Source of the DNA: JAENVU01 sp046598395 | GTDB lineage: Bacteria; Actinomycetota; Acidimicrobiia; IMCC26256; JAENVU01 | DNA length: 64,000 bases | Direction: 5' to 3' | NCBI GenBank assembly: GCA_046598395.1 | Contig: JBKJIQ010000006.1 | Coordinates: 14,133-78,132 of the forward strand | Shown: in pieces, positions 43,699 to 52,927 of the stretch | How positions within the stretch are numbered: position 1 is the stretch's first letter | How the letters are laid out: every line of letters begins with the position of its first letter | The notes under the pieces: generated by a model | Database searches by the model: none | The model's input: only the letters and a program-made list of their open reading frames with translations | Told to the model about the DNA's origin: nothing | Made by a program: the position numbers and the translations under genes

Positions 43699-43943
43699 TG
43701 CCCAAGACAGTGCAGATTCGCGACATCGACGACGATGTGTATGCCGCGCTGGCCCGCCGGGGCGCAGAGTCCGGCCTGACCGTGCCCGAACTGCTCCGGC
43801 GCGAGGCCACGCGCCTCGCCAGCCTGCCCACCATGGAGGAATGGCTCGCCCGCACCCGTCGCCGGCCCTCGGACATCACGACCGCGGAAGTGCTCGCAAC
43901 GCTCGATGACCTCCGAGGCGAGTGGCCGAATGCTGGTCATTGA
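43698..43943 (+). CDS. vapB: VapB-type ribbon-helix-helix antitoxin
   Basis: An 81-residue antitoxin. The N-terminal KTVQIRDIDDDVYAALARRGAESGLTVPELLRRE has the short beta-strand and two helices of an RHH DNA-binding domain of the FitA/VapB type. The C-terminal WLARTRRRPSDITTAEVLATL is the usual toxin-binding tail. It should neutralise the PIN toxin and repress its own promoter at the adjacent inverted repeat. The downstream toxin gene overlaps it by 14 bp. Confidence 0.87.
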   Translation: MPKTVQIRDIDDDVYAALARRGAESGLTVPELLRREATRLASLPTMEEWLARTRRRPSDITTAEVLATLDDLRGEWPNAGH

Positions 43944-44325
43944 CGCGAGCGTGCTCTTCGAGGTGCTCGCCGACACGCCACGCGCAGCGGGGCTCGGAGC
44001 TCGCATCGCCCGCGATGCTGATCAGTTCGCCCCGCACCTCATCGACGCGGAGGTCCTCTCGGTAATACAGCGCCGTCACCGCGTCGGCGCACTCGACGCG
44101 ACTGCGGCAAGCCAAGCCGTCGCCGATCTGCGCGCCTGGCCCGGCCGACGCTGGTCACACCGGGACTTGCTCGGCCGAGCGTGGGAGTTGCAGGACAACA
44201 TCCGGGGATACGACGCCCTCTACGTCGCCCTCGCCGAAGCACTTGATGCGACCCTGTTCACACTCGATCAACGGCTCGCCAACGCGCCCGGTCCGCGTTG
44301 CCGAATCGAGGTCCCCACCGGCTGA
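43930..44325 (+). CDS. vapC: VapC-type PIN-domain toxin
   Basis: A 131-residue PIN-domain ribonuclease. All four acidic residues of the site are present: D5 (VIDASVLFE), E41 (LIDAEVLS), D95 (RGYDALYVALAE) and D113 (TLDQRLA). It would cleave tRNA or other RNA when free of VapB. Start ATG 43930 lies within the end of vapB. Nothing suggests inactivation. Confidence 0.9.
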   Translation: MLVIDASVLFEVLADTPRAAGLGARIARDADQFAPHLIDAEVLSVIQRRHRVGALDATAASQAVADLRAWPGRRWSHRDLLGRAWELQDNIRGYDALYVALAEALDATLFTLDQRLANAPGPRCRIEVPTG

Positions 44326-44398
44326 CGCCAAGAACACGGATTCGCCGACGCAGGTACGATCCGGCCTCGGAACCCACGAGGAATCGGAGTCGCGGGCA

Positions 44399-47052
44399 GT
44401 GGAATGCGAGCAGTGCGGCGAGGCGAACCGGGAGGGTGCCCGGTTCTGTAGCGGGTGCGGTACCGCGCTGGCCCGCCGCTGCGCCCACTGCCAGGCCGAA
44501 CTCCGCCCCACCGCCAAGTTCTGCGACGAGTGCGGCACCCCCGTCGGGAGCGCTCCGGTCGCACCCGCGGCCCCGGCGGCCGCCGCCACGCGCAAGATCG
44601 TCACCGCGCTGTTCGCCGACCTCGTGGGCTCCACATCGTTCGGCGAGCGGACCGATGCCGAGGTCGCCCGAGTCGTGATGGCCCGCTATCACGCCCTGTT
44701 GCAGGACGCGGTCGACGCGCACGGGGGCACCGTCTCCAAATTCATGGGCGACGGGATGATGGCCACCTTCGGGATCCCCGAGATCGCCCAGGACGACGCG
44801 CTGCGGGCGGTGCGCGCCGGCGCCGACATCCAGCGGCGCTTCGCCGACTTCGCGGCCGAGGTCGCCGCGCAGTACCGCGAGACGCTCGGCCTCCGGGTCG
44901 GGGTCAACACCGGTGAGGTGGTGATCGCGAGGGGCGATGCCGACCTGGTGGGCGACGCGCTCAACGTCGCGGCCCGTATCGAGCACGCGTGCCGTCCGGG
45001 GAACGTGACGGTCGGTGAAGAAACGTGGCGACTCACGCGCGGTGAGTTCGGCTATGAGTCGCTCGGAGAGGTTACGGTCGCCGGCCGTGAGCAGGCCGTC
45101 GCGATTTACGAGGTCGTCGCGGGCGGCGTCGCCGAGGTCGAGACCGCGGCACCGTTCGTCGGCCGCGCTCCCGAGATGGCCGCGCTGCAGCGGGCGTTCG
45201 ACGCGGCCACGGCGTCGAACTCGGCGCGACTCGTCACCGTGCTCGGCTCCCCCGGGGTCGGCAAGACCCGCCTCTCGCGCGAGCTGTGCGCCGCGGTCTC
45301 GGCCGACAACGGCGCGATCACCGTCGAGCTGCGCTGCGACCGCGCCGGCGACGCGACCTTCGCCCCGATCGCTCAGCTGATCCGCGAGGCCACCGGGCTC
45401 GGCGACGACAGCGACGCGGCATCGGCCCGGGAACGTCTCGGCACGCTCCTGACCGAGGACGAGCCCGATCGGGAACGCCTGGTCGACGTGTTCGCGGGCC
45501 TGGTGGGCGCCGCGCCCTCCCGCTCGGTCGAGGAGACGTTCTGGGCGGTCCGGCGGCTCGTGAGCGCGAGTGCCGGCGACCGACCGATGGTGGTCGTGAT
45601 CGACGACATCCAATGGGCCGAGCCCCTGTTCCTCGACCTCCTGGAGCACCTGGCCGAGTGGGTCCAGGATGTGCCGTTCCTGCTCGTCTGCCTCGCCCGC
45701 CCGGAGCTGCGTGACATCCGCCCGTCACTCGCCGAGCGCGGTCGCCGCGTGGAAGACGTGCTCGCGCTCGACGGCCTCGACTCCGCCGCGACCGCGGCGC
45801 TCGCGGCCGGGCTCCTCGGCACCGACCACCTCCCCGCCGGTCTGGTCGAGCGGCTGCCGACCTCCACCGACGGCAACCCACTCTTCGTGCGCGAACTCGT
45901 GCGCATGCTCGTGGATGACGAAGTGATCCGCCGCGTCGACGGCGAATGGGAACTCGCTGCTTGCGGCGCGCGTCGAGCGGCTCCCGAGTGAGGAGCGGAC
46001 CGTGCTCGAGCCTCGCGTCGGTCATCGGAGCGGAGTTCAGCCTCGGCGCGTTGCGGGAGCTTGCGCCCGTGGGCACGCAACTCCCCACATTGCTCGAAGC
46101 GGATCGCAGGGAACCCGACGAACCTCCGATCAATGCCATGACCTGAACACTGGAGTCCTTCCCCGCGCTGTTCGCGGCCGGCGACTGGGACAGATTCGCG
46201 CAGGCCTACGCGGACTGGACGATGGTGGTCGACGACCGCCGGGGCGGCGTGAGCGCGGGCATCGTCCCGGGCCGGGACGCGGTCATGGAACTCGTGCACG
46301 GGTTACACGACGTCGGGTTCCGCACGGTGACCAACCTCCCGATCGCCGTCCGCGGCGAACGACTCGCGCTCTTCCGCCGGGTCTGGCACAACCCGGAAGG
46401 CTTTGACCTGCCGATGCTGGTGCTCACGGAGGCCGCTCCATCCGGGCAGGTCGGATACCAGATCATGTGGGACCTCGAGGATCTCGAAACGGCTATGGCC
46501 GAACTCGACCGCCGCGTCGTCGAGGTCGAAACGCCCGACGCCGACCTCTCCAACGCCGCGACTCGGTTACTCGCTCCGTACCCCGAGAAATTTGCGGCGC
46601 GCGACTGGGGGTGGATCGGCGCCATGATCGACGAGCACGCTGTGAGCGACGATCGCCGCACCGCCGTGAGCGGTGGAGTCGTGACGGGCGGGGACGCGAT
46701 CCTGGCGCTCACCCGTGGTTTGGAAGACGTCGGCTTCGCCACGATGTCCGAGCAACCCATCGCGATCCGCGGCGAACGACTCGTCTTGACCATTCGCACC
46801 TGGCACGACCCGCATGGCTTCGACCTCCCGCTCCTCGCCTGCATGGAGTTCGGGGAGAACGGTCGGATGGTCGCGAACATCATGTTCGACCCCGAGGATC
46901 TCGATGCCGCGACCGTCGAACTCGACCGCCGCCACACAGCACTGGAAGCCGAATCCGCGCCGACGCCGCGCTTGACAGCCGCAATGAGCGGGGCGAAGGT
47001 TGGCGTAGACCCCGGCGAAGCAGACCCGGGAATGAGGGGGAACGATGAGTGA
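44399..47052 (+). pseudogene. Wrecked zinc-ribbon / class III cyclase / AAA gene with C-terminal NTF2-like repeats
   Basis: From GTG 44399 the product has two zinc ribbons (CEQCGEANREGARFCSGCG, CAHCQ...CDECG), a class III cyclase domain with FADLVGST, MGDGMMATFG and an intact ALNVAARIE catalytic motif, then an NTPase with GSPGVGKT and VVVIDDIQWAE. At about 45960 the frame shifts (LAARVERLPSEERTVLE in the next frame), shifts again at 46011-46014 (SVIGAEFSLGALRELAP), then meets an in-frame TGA at 46144. Homology resumes as LESFPALFAAGDWDRFAQAY, two tandem NTF2-like repeats to 47052 (FAA-DW and DDRR signatures). The TPR region of a full-length relative (500 residues in the intact gene at 37517) is missing. 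Confidence 0.8.
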
Positions 47053-47386
47053 ACCGCTCGGAATCGTCGAAGTCTTCGGCACGGCTTGGGGCAATCACGA
47101 TCTCGACGCCTGCCTCGCGTTGGTGACCGACGACTGCGTGTTCGACGCTACCGGCCCCGCACCGGACGGAACGCGCTGCGAAGGCAAGGACGCGATCCGC
47201 GCCGCGTGGCAACCGATCTTCGACGACCGCGCGAGCAAGTTCGAGGCCGAGGAGACGTTCGCCGCCGGTGACCGCGTGATTCAACTCTGGCGGTACTCGT
47301 GGGCCGACGGCCACATCCGCGGCGTCGACGTGTTCAAGGTCCGCGACGGTCTCGTCGCGGAAAAGTTCTCGTACGTGAAGGGGTAA
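47045..47386 (+). CDS. SnoaL/NTF2-like protein
   Basis: A 113-residue cone-shaped-barrel protein: FGTAWGNHDLDACLALVTDDCVFDATGPAPDG-type start with the NTF2 signature, GKDAIRAAWQPIF, then WADGHIRGVDVFKVRDGLVAEKFSYV. Such proteins are isomerases, cyclases or ligand binders; no specific activity can be assigned. A strong GAGGGGG ribosome site precedes ATG 47045, and the gene overlaps the end of the wrecked cyclase gene by 8 bp. Confidence 0.83.
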   Translation: MSEPLGIVEVFGTAWGNHDLDACLALVTDDCVFDATGPAPDGTRCEGKDAIRAAWQPIFDDRASKFEAEETFAAGDRVIQLWRYSWADGHIRGVDVFKVRDGLVAEKFSYVKG

Positions 47387-47393
47387 CGCACCA

Positions 47394-47975
47394 ATGACCG
47401 CCGGCCCCCACATCCTCACGCTGCACCAACACGCGCTCGATGCCACCCGCTCGGTCGTCACCGGGATCGGCGGCCTGGACTGGGACGCGCCCACACCGTG
47501 CGCGGAGTGGAACGTGCGCGAGCTGCTCAACCACGTGGTGACCGGCAACTGGTGGGCGGCGCGGCTTGGGGCCGGCGCGACCATCGCCGAGGTCGGCGAT
47601 GAACTCGATGGTGACCAGCTCGGCGCCGACCCGCTCGCGTCCTACAACCACTCCGCGACTGCGGCGGCGAGCGCGTTCGCAGCACCGGGCGCGCTCGAAG
47701 CGCCGTGCGCGGTCTCCTACGGACCCGTCCCCGGCTCGGTATACGCAGGGCACCGTTTCCTCGACGTCTTGATTCACGGCTGGGACCTTGCGACGGCGAC
47801 TGGCCAGGAGCCCACGCTGTCCGCCGATCTCGTCGCCGGCTGTTGGCAGACCCTCGAACCCCAACTCGACATGCTGCGCGCCAGCGGAATGTTCGGCCCC
47901 AACCTCGCGATTCCCGACGATGCCGATTCCGAGACCCGCCTCCTCCTCACCCTCGGCCGTCGCCCCCACGTCTGA
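47394..47975 (+). CDS. TIGR03086-type metal-binding protein
   Basis: A 193-residue MDMPI/DinB-like protein. It has the signature CAEWNVRELLNHVVTGNWW near residue 37, a GHRFLDVLIHGWDLATATGQ segment, and a C-terminal DDADSETRLLLTLGRRP typical of TIGR03086. The His residues of the two segments would hold the metal. It may be a mycothiol-dependent transferase or isomerase, but the substrate is unknown. It follows the NTF2-like gene by 7 bp. Confidence 0.82.
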   Translation: MTAGPHILTLHQHALDATRSVVTGIGGLDWDAPTPCAEWNVRELLNHVVTGNWWAARLGAGATIAEVGDELDGDQLGADPLASYNHSATAAASAFAAPGALEAPCAVSYGPVPGSVYAGHRFLDVLIHGWDLATATGQEPTLSADLVAGCWQTLEPQLDMLRASGMFGPNLAIPDDADSETRLLLTLGRRPHV

Positions 47976-48001
47976 GCAGTGAAGTACCAGCCCCCGTCGG
48001 T

Positions 48002-49066
48002 ATGGCATGGCAGTGGCCGTCGCTTTGGTATAGAAGGGGGAAGACCGAAACTGCTGAACGACGGGCCACCCCCGGCCAGTTCCTCCTCACCGGATCAGCC
48101 ACCCCGGCAGCCGGTGCCATCGGTCATTCCGGCGCGGGCCGAATCGTGACCGTCCGAATGCGACCGATGTCCCTTGCTGAGCGATACCCCGGCATGACGA
48201 CCGTGAGCCTCACAACACTGCTCTCCGGCTCGAAGCCGGCCCTCGACGGAGCAACCGCACTCACCTTGTCGGACTACGCCGAGGAGATCGTGGGCTCCGG
48301 ATTCCCCGAGATCCGATCACTGACCGGACGCGCTCGGCGTCGCCAACTCGACGGCTACCTGGACCGCATCGTCGAACGCGACTTCGATGAACTCGGCCAC
48401 CACATTCGAAATGCCGGCGCGCTGCGCCGTTGGCTCGCGGCGTACGCGGCCGCAAGCTCGACCACGGCCTCGTACGAGATCATCCGCGACGCGGCGTCGT
48501 CGGGACAATCCAACAAGCCGAACAAGGCAACCACCATCCCGTACCGCGCCACGCTTGAACAGCTCTGGATGATCGACGACGTGCCCGCGTGGCTCCCAAG
48601 CAGAAACCACCTCCGTCGACTCGCGAGCGCGAGTGTTCATCAACTCGCCGACCCGGCGCTGGCGGCCTCTCTTCTCGGCGTAGACGTCGATGCCCTCCTC
48701 GACCACCACGAGACCGGACCTGCCATGCCGCGCGACGGCACGCTTCTCGGCGCACTGTTTCAATCCCTCGTCACCCAATCGGTACTCGTCTACGCGCAAG
48801 CGAGCGAGTCGCGTGTTGGTCACTTGCGAACCCATGGCGGTGAACATGAGATCGACCTCATCGTCGAACGACGAGACGGACGGGTGTTAGCGCTCGAAGT
48901 CAAGCTGGCGCACTCGGTCACGGACTCCGACGTGCGTCATCTCCGGTGGCTCTCCGACCGGATTGGGCCTGACCTCCTCGATGCTGTCGTGGTCACCACC
49001 GGCAACGAGGCATACCGGCGGCGTGATGGCATCGGCGTCATCCCCGCCGCACTCCTCACGCACTGA
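48002..49066 (+). pseudogene. DUF4143-type AAA ATPase lacking most of its ATPase domain
   Basis: The 354-residue open frame matches AAA/DUF4143 proteins from GQFLLTGSATP onward: GAGRIVTVRMRPMSLAE, the DUF4143 helices (GYLDRIVERDFDELGHHIRN), and a C-terminal nuclease-like fold with HEIDLIVERRDGRVLALEVKL. Before that it reads WYRRGKTETAERRATPGQF. GKTETA looks like the end of a Walker A motif joined directly to the strand that normally lies about 60 residues later, so the Walker B strand and the first sensor are gone. The frame is open, but an ATP-hydrolysing protein is not expected. Compare the intact relative at 50265. Confidence 0.7.
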
Positions 49067-49148
49067 TCAGTTCCGGCACGGTTCACCGCCGCGCACGCGC
49101 CATGCTGGGGTCATCAACAACCCCGATTCCCTCACCGCCGAAAATCGA

Positions 49149-49928
49149 GTGCGCCGGGCACCGCCACCGTTCCGACGGGTCAGCGTCGTGGCAGTTGAGG
49201 CGATCAACCCGCGCTTGATGCGGATCACCTTCGGCGGCCCGGAACTCGACGGCCTGATCGTGACCGAGCCGGGCGCGAGCATCCGTCTCCTGATCCCGAC
49301 GACCGCGGCGGACGAGCTCGTCATCCCCACGTGGCGCGGCAACGAGTTTCTCCTGCCTAAGGACGTGAAGCCGGCGATTCGCACGTTCACCCCGTCGATG
49401 GTGGATGCGACCTCCGACCAGCTCGTCATCGACGTGGTGCTTCACGGTCGAGGCGCGGCCTCGGAGTGGGCGGCAGATGTGAGCATCGGTGACCCGGCCG
49501 CGGTTTCGGGTCCGGGCCGCGGCTATACGGTTGATGGCACCGCGTCGGGCTACCTCATCGGCGGCGACGAGTCGGCGATTCCGGCGATCCGTCAACTGCT
49601 CCGGGCGATCCCATCGAGCATCCCCACCCGGGTACTGATCGAGGTCACAGTTCCCGACGCACGCGTCGACCTGCCGCACTCGGACAACACCACCATCACG
49701 TGGATCACGCCTACGCCCCAATCTCCTCCCGGCACCGCGCTTGCCGACGCCCTCATCGCGGCGCAGGTGGCGGCCGAGGACCGCGTGTGGGTCGCCGGAG
49801 AGGCTGCCGCGGTGCAGCGCGTTCGCAAGCACCTCTTCACCGAGGTCGGCTTCTCCCGTGGCAACGCAACGATCCGCGGATACTGGAAACACGGCCGGAG
49901 GAGCGACGAGTCCAGCACCGCCGTGTGA
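49149..49928 (+). CDS. Siderophore-interacting protein (FAD-dependent ferric-siderophore reductase)
   Basis: A 259-residue protein with the FAD-binding domain RRAPPPFRRVSVVAVEAINP, AIRTFTPSMV and HGRGAASEWAADVSIGD, followed by the SIP reductase domain GYLIGGDESAIPAIRQLL, VWVAGEAAAVQRVRKHLF and FSRGNATIRGYWKHGRR. It releases iron from imported ferric siderophores using NAD(P)H. Start GTG 49149 is chosen because it places RRAPPPF at the usual position. No siderophore transporter genes are near. Confidence 0.88.
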   Translation: MRRAPPPFRRVSVVAVEAINPRLMRITFGGPELDGLIVTEPGASIRLLIPTTAADELVIPTWRGNEFLLPKDVKPAIRTFTPSMVDATSDQLVIDVVLHGRGAASEWAADVSIGDPAAVSGPGRGYTVDGTASGYLIGGDESAIPAIRQLLRAIPSSIPTRVLIEVTVPDARVDLPHSDNTTITWITPTPQSPPGTALADALIAAQVAAEDRVWVAGEAAAVQRVRKHLFTEVGFSRGNATIRGYWKHGRRSDESSTAV

Positions 49929-50050
49929 CGTGCAGCACAACATCGAGTGTCTGGGTTCGGTTTCTCCCGCCGTCGCACGTTCGCAACGCGCTCGTCACCT
50001 TCACCTGCGATCCTGATCTCCACGACGCCTCCCCCCGGAAGTCGGAAGTC

Positions 50051-50236
50051 ATGGAACAAAACCGCACCAACCTCGAAGTAGCAGCCCTGCGATGGTTGGC
50101 CCAGGCACTGCAATGGGAAACCACGCTCGACGCGTTGCGTAGCCGTCACTCATCCCCGGCCACGGTCGGAGATGACCCCATCCAGATCGAGCCTGCGTTG
50201 CCCGCACCGGTCCGCATCAGCCGCCGCGCCGCCTGA
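50051..50236 (+). CDS. Small protein of unknown function
   Basis: A 61-residue ORF with ATG 50051 and a GGAAG-like site upstream. The first half reads LEVAALRWLAQALQWETTLDALR, a helix with regularly spaced Trp and Leu that I associate with short conserved actinobacterial proteins; the second half is unstructured. It is convergent with the AAA ATPase gene. Coding is plausible rather than proven. Confidence 0.5.
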   Translation: MEQNRTNLEVAALRWLAQALQWETTLDALRSRHSSPATVGDDPIQIEPALPAPVRISRRAA

Positions 50237-50264
50237 CCTTGCGACCAAGGAACGTCTGGCGAGG

Positions 50265-51518
50265 TCACACCGTCCAGAGCGAAGAGATCGGCATCGCCTT
50301 GAGGTTTGGCCCGAAGGGCAACGTCGCCGTCCCGCAATACAGCACGATCCCGCCAACGAATCGATCCGGGTGGCGTTGCTGGAGATGGCGCAAACCGCGG
50401 AACGCCCGGCCGTCGATGCCGACGGAGGACTTGACTTCAATTCCTACCAATCGACCGCGGCTGTCCTCTGCCACCACATCGACTTCGATCCCGTCCGGGC
50501 TACGAAAGTGAAAGAGTTCAACCGTTTCATCGCTCCAAGCCAACTGCCGACGCAACTCGCCGACCACAAACGTCTCGAGGAGCTGGCCGATCTCGGCGTT
50601 GTCGACCGTGTTCGCGTGAACTCCGAGATACGAACCGAGCACACCGCTGTCGACCAGATGGATTTTGGGCGCCTTGACGGCCCGCGAGGTTCGGTTCGAT
50701 GACCAACCAGGAAGGCGATGGATCAGGAAGACGCGCTCCAGCCACGTGAGATAGCTCGCGAGTGTCCGCACCGGAACCCCCGAGTCACGCGCGATCTCCG
50801 CCATGTTGATCAACCCTCCGGTACGGGCGGCGATCAACGACACAATCCTCGGGATCTGACCAACGCGCTCCAGCGACGCAAGCACCGCGATATCGCGCTC
50901 GATCACGGAGGCCACGTAGTTGGTGAACCACCGTCTCCGGCGGCCGGGGGCGCGCTGAATCACGGGAGGGAACCCACCGGTGACGGCCCGATCAATAGTC
51001 CGACGCCGTGCTTCCCCGCCGGGCTGCATCGCAAGATCTCCACGGAGCACCGCAGCGAGAAATCCGTCCCGCCGCCCGGTGAGTTCACCTTGGGTCAGCG
51101 GCCAGAGCTCGACCACCTCCATCCGACCGGCGAGGGAATCGCTCAACGCCGGGAGTGCAAGCAGCCGGGTCGATCCAGCGAGGATGAAACGCCCGGGTTT
51201 GCGATCACGATCGACGGCGTACTTCACCGCTCGGAATAGACCTGGTACCAGCTGCACCTCATCGATCGCGACCGTGTCGGCATCCAGGCGATCGTGAATT
51301 GCAAGTACGTACCCCTCGGGGTCATCGTGGGCCGCAGCGCGCTCTGCCGAGGCATCCAAGGTGATGAGTGCAGTACTCGGTCTCGAGCCGGCCAGGTGGC
51401 TCAGCAGCGTGGACTTTCCTGATTGCCGTGGACCGTTGAGTATCACGACCGGCGAGTCCGTCAGGGCCTCGATCAAGGTCGTTTCGACCGAACGCCCGAC
51501 GTACTTCACGATGGTCAT
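50265..51518 (-). CDS. AAA/DUF4143 ATPase with nuclease-like C-terminus
   Basis: A complete 417-residue protein of the AAA-14/DUF4143 family. Walker A is LNGPRQSGKSTLL, Walker B is TVAIDEVQLVP, and RFILAGSTRLLALP follows. The middle DUF4143 part contains a winged-helix-like segment (ISLIAARTGGLINMAEIARDSGVPVRTLASYL, seen in pieces). The end has the PD-(D/E)xK-like core DGIEVDVVAEDSRGRLVGIEVKSS. Such proteins are very common but of undetermined function; mobile or defence-like roles have been proposed. Direct repeats lie 20-57 bp before its start. Confidence 0.88.
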   Translation of the reverse strand: MTIVKYVGRSVETTLIEALTDSPVVILNGPRQSGKSTLLSHLAGSRPSTALITLDASAERAAAHDDPEGYVLAIHDRLDADTVAIDEVQLVPGLFRAVKYAVDRDRKPGRFILAGSTRLLALPALSDSLAGRMEVVELWPLTQGELTGRRDGFLAAVLRGDLAMQPGGEARRRTIDRAVTGGFPPVIQRAPGRRRRWFTNYVASVIERDIAVLASLERVGQIPRIVSLIAARTGGLINMAEIARDSGVPVRTLASYLTWLERVFLIHRLPGWSSNRTSRAVKAPKIHLVDSGVLGSYLGVHANTVDNAEIGQLLETFVVGELRRQLAWSDETVELFHFRSPDGIEVDVVAEDSRGRLVGIEVKSSVGIDGRAFRGLRHLQQRHPDRFVGGIVLYCGTATLPFGPNLKAMPISSLWTV

Positions 51519-51537
51519 GCGACCATCGTAGCAAACT

Positions 51538-51575
51538 GTCGCCGATTTACAGGTCCCTCGTCGCCGATTTACAGG
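51538..51575. repeat. Two 16-bp direct repeats upstream of the AAA ATPase
   Basis: GTCGCCGATTTACAGG occurs at 51538-51553 and again at 51560-51575, a period of 22 bp or about two helical turns. Both lie between the amidohydrolase stop and the ATPase start on the minus strand, so they are placed to be an operator or iteron-like site for the ATPase gene. Confidence 0.8.
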
Positions 51576-51577
51576 GG

Positions 51578-52798
51578 CTACCGCACCCCCGCCGCGACGC
51601 GAAGCAGAGCCTCATTCGGCTCGGGCGGCAGTTCGGTCAGCGGGACCGCGAGTTCGGCAACCGTCGGCCCCACCTGCGCCGCGAGTGGCGCCAGCGCGTC
51701 GAGATCAAAGTCGTAGAGCTTGGCCACGTTGCCCGCGAGGAGATCGCGTACCTCGACCTCGGGAATCCCGTGCATCACCTGGCGCAGGTGTTCACGCGTG
51801 AACGGACCCGTGCCTTCGGAGTGCGGGTAGTCGCTCCCCCACATGAAGCGGTCCGGGCCCAGATATTCACGCGCGGCCATGTCGGTGAGCCCGGGCTGCG
51901 ACACGCCCATCCAACAGTTCCGGCGGAAATATTCGGTGGCCGAGAGCGCTGGCACCGTGTCCACGTCATACGCCATTTCACCGGTACGGCCCGTCGAGCG
52001 GATCTGCGCCAGCATGCCGTCGAGTTGCTTCAGCAGCGGCGGCACCCAGTGGCAACCGGTTTCGGTAATCGCGAACTTGAGGTTCGGAAATCGCTCGAAG
52101 ATCCCCGAGAGGATGAACTGCACCAGCGGACGCTGTGAATAGAAACTGACCTCGTTGATGAACATCAGCGGTGACGACGGGAAGCGACCCTGATCCGGAG
52201 CGCCGGTACCTCCGTGAAGGTTGATGACCACGCCGAGGTCCTCGCACACTTGCCAGATCGGGTCGTACACCGGGTCGATCAACGGCGGCACCCACGTGCA
52301 GTCGGGTGGGATATTCGGCAACAACATTCCACCGCGCAGACCGTTGTCCTTGATGAAGTGCACGTCGGCAATCGCGTCGTCGATGTCGTTCAGAAAGATC
52401 TGCCCAATACCGGCGCGGCGCTCAGGAAACCGGCTGCAAAAGTCGACGAGCCAGCGGTTGTGCGCTCGCACACCCGCGAGCCGATGTTCGTATTGATCAG
52501 GCTTCGGCTGCTTGGCGAACAACACGAAACTGGGGAAGAACGGCGGCACCGTGTTCGGGAAGACGACCTCGGCGACTTGACCGTCGGTTTCGAGATCGCC
52601 GTTGCGCCGATCGTCATCCCAGTTGCGCACTCGGCCGCCGTCGTGCAGATCGCGATACGGATTCTTGTACTTGTTGCGCCAGGCGTCGAAGTCGTCCAGG
52701 TACCGAGACTCGAGGTACTCTCGATACTGCTCGTGGCTCGCGCCGGCGTGACAGTCCGCCGAGATGATCGTGTACCGCGCTTGATCCGTGGCCGCCAT
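51578..52798 (-). CDS. Amidohydrolase-2 family protein
   Basis: A 406-residue TIM-barrel hydrolase/decarboxylase of the ACMSD-like amidohydrolase-2 family. The N-terminal metal motif is ISADCHAG (D-x-H form), followed by VVINLHGGTG, ITETGCHWVPPLL and WGSDYPHSEG, whose Asp completes the site. Members decarboxylate or hydrolyse aromatic acids and related compounds. It stands alone apart from the downstream ATPase on the same strand, which is probably a later arrival. Confidence 0.88.
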   Translation of the reverse strand: MAATDQARYTIISADCHAGASHEQYREYLESRYLDDFDAWRNKYKNPYRDLHDGGRVRNWDDDRRNGDLETDGQVAEVVFPNTVPPFFPSFVLFAKQPKPDQYEHRLAGVRAHNRWLVDFCSRFPERRAGIGQIFLNDIDDAIADVHFIKDNGLRGGMLLPNIPPDCTWVPPLIDPVYDPIWQVCEDLGVVINLHGGTGAPDQGRFPSSPLMFINEVSFYSQRPLVQFILSGIFERFPNLKFAITETGCHWVPPLLKQLDGMLAQIRSTGRTGEMAYDVDTVPALSATEYFRRNCWMGVSQPGLTDMAAREYLGPDRFMWGSDYPHSEGTGPFTREHLRQVMHGIPEVEVRDLLAGNVAKLYDFDLDALAPLAAQVGPTVAELAVPLTELPPEPNEALLRVAAGVR

Positions 52799-52927
52799 GA
52801 ATGCTCCTCGTCACTGGACCTCGGGCGGCACGCCCAAGGTCCTCATCCATTCGATGCCGCAACGGTAGCGAGGAGTCACTGCTCCTGGGAAGCAGGGCCG
52901 GTCAAGCAGGGATGGTCAAACGCTCGA

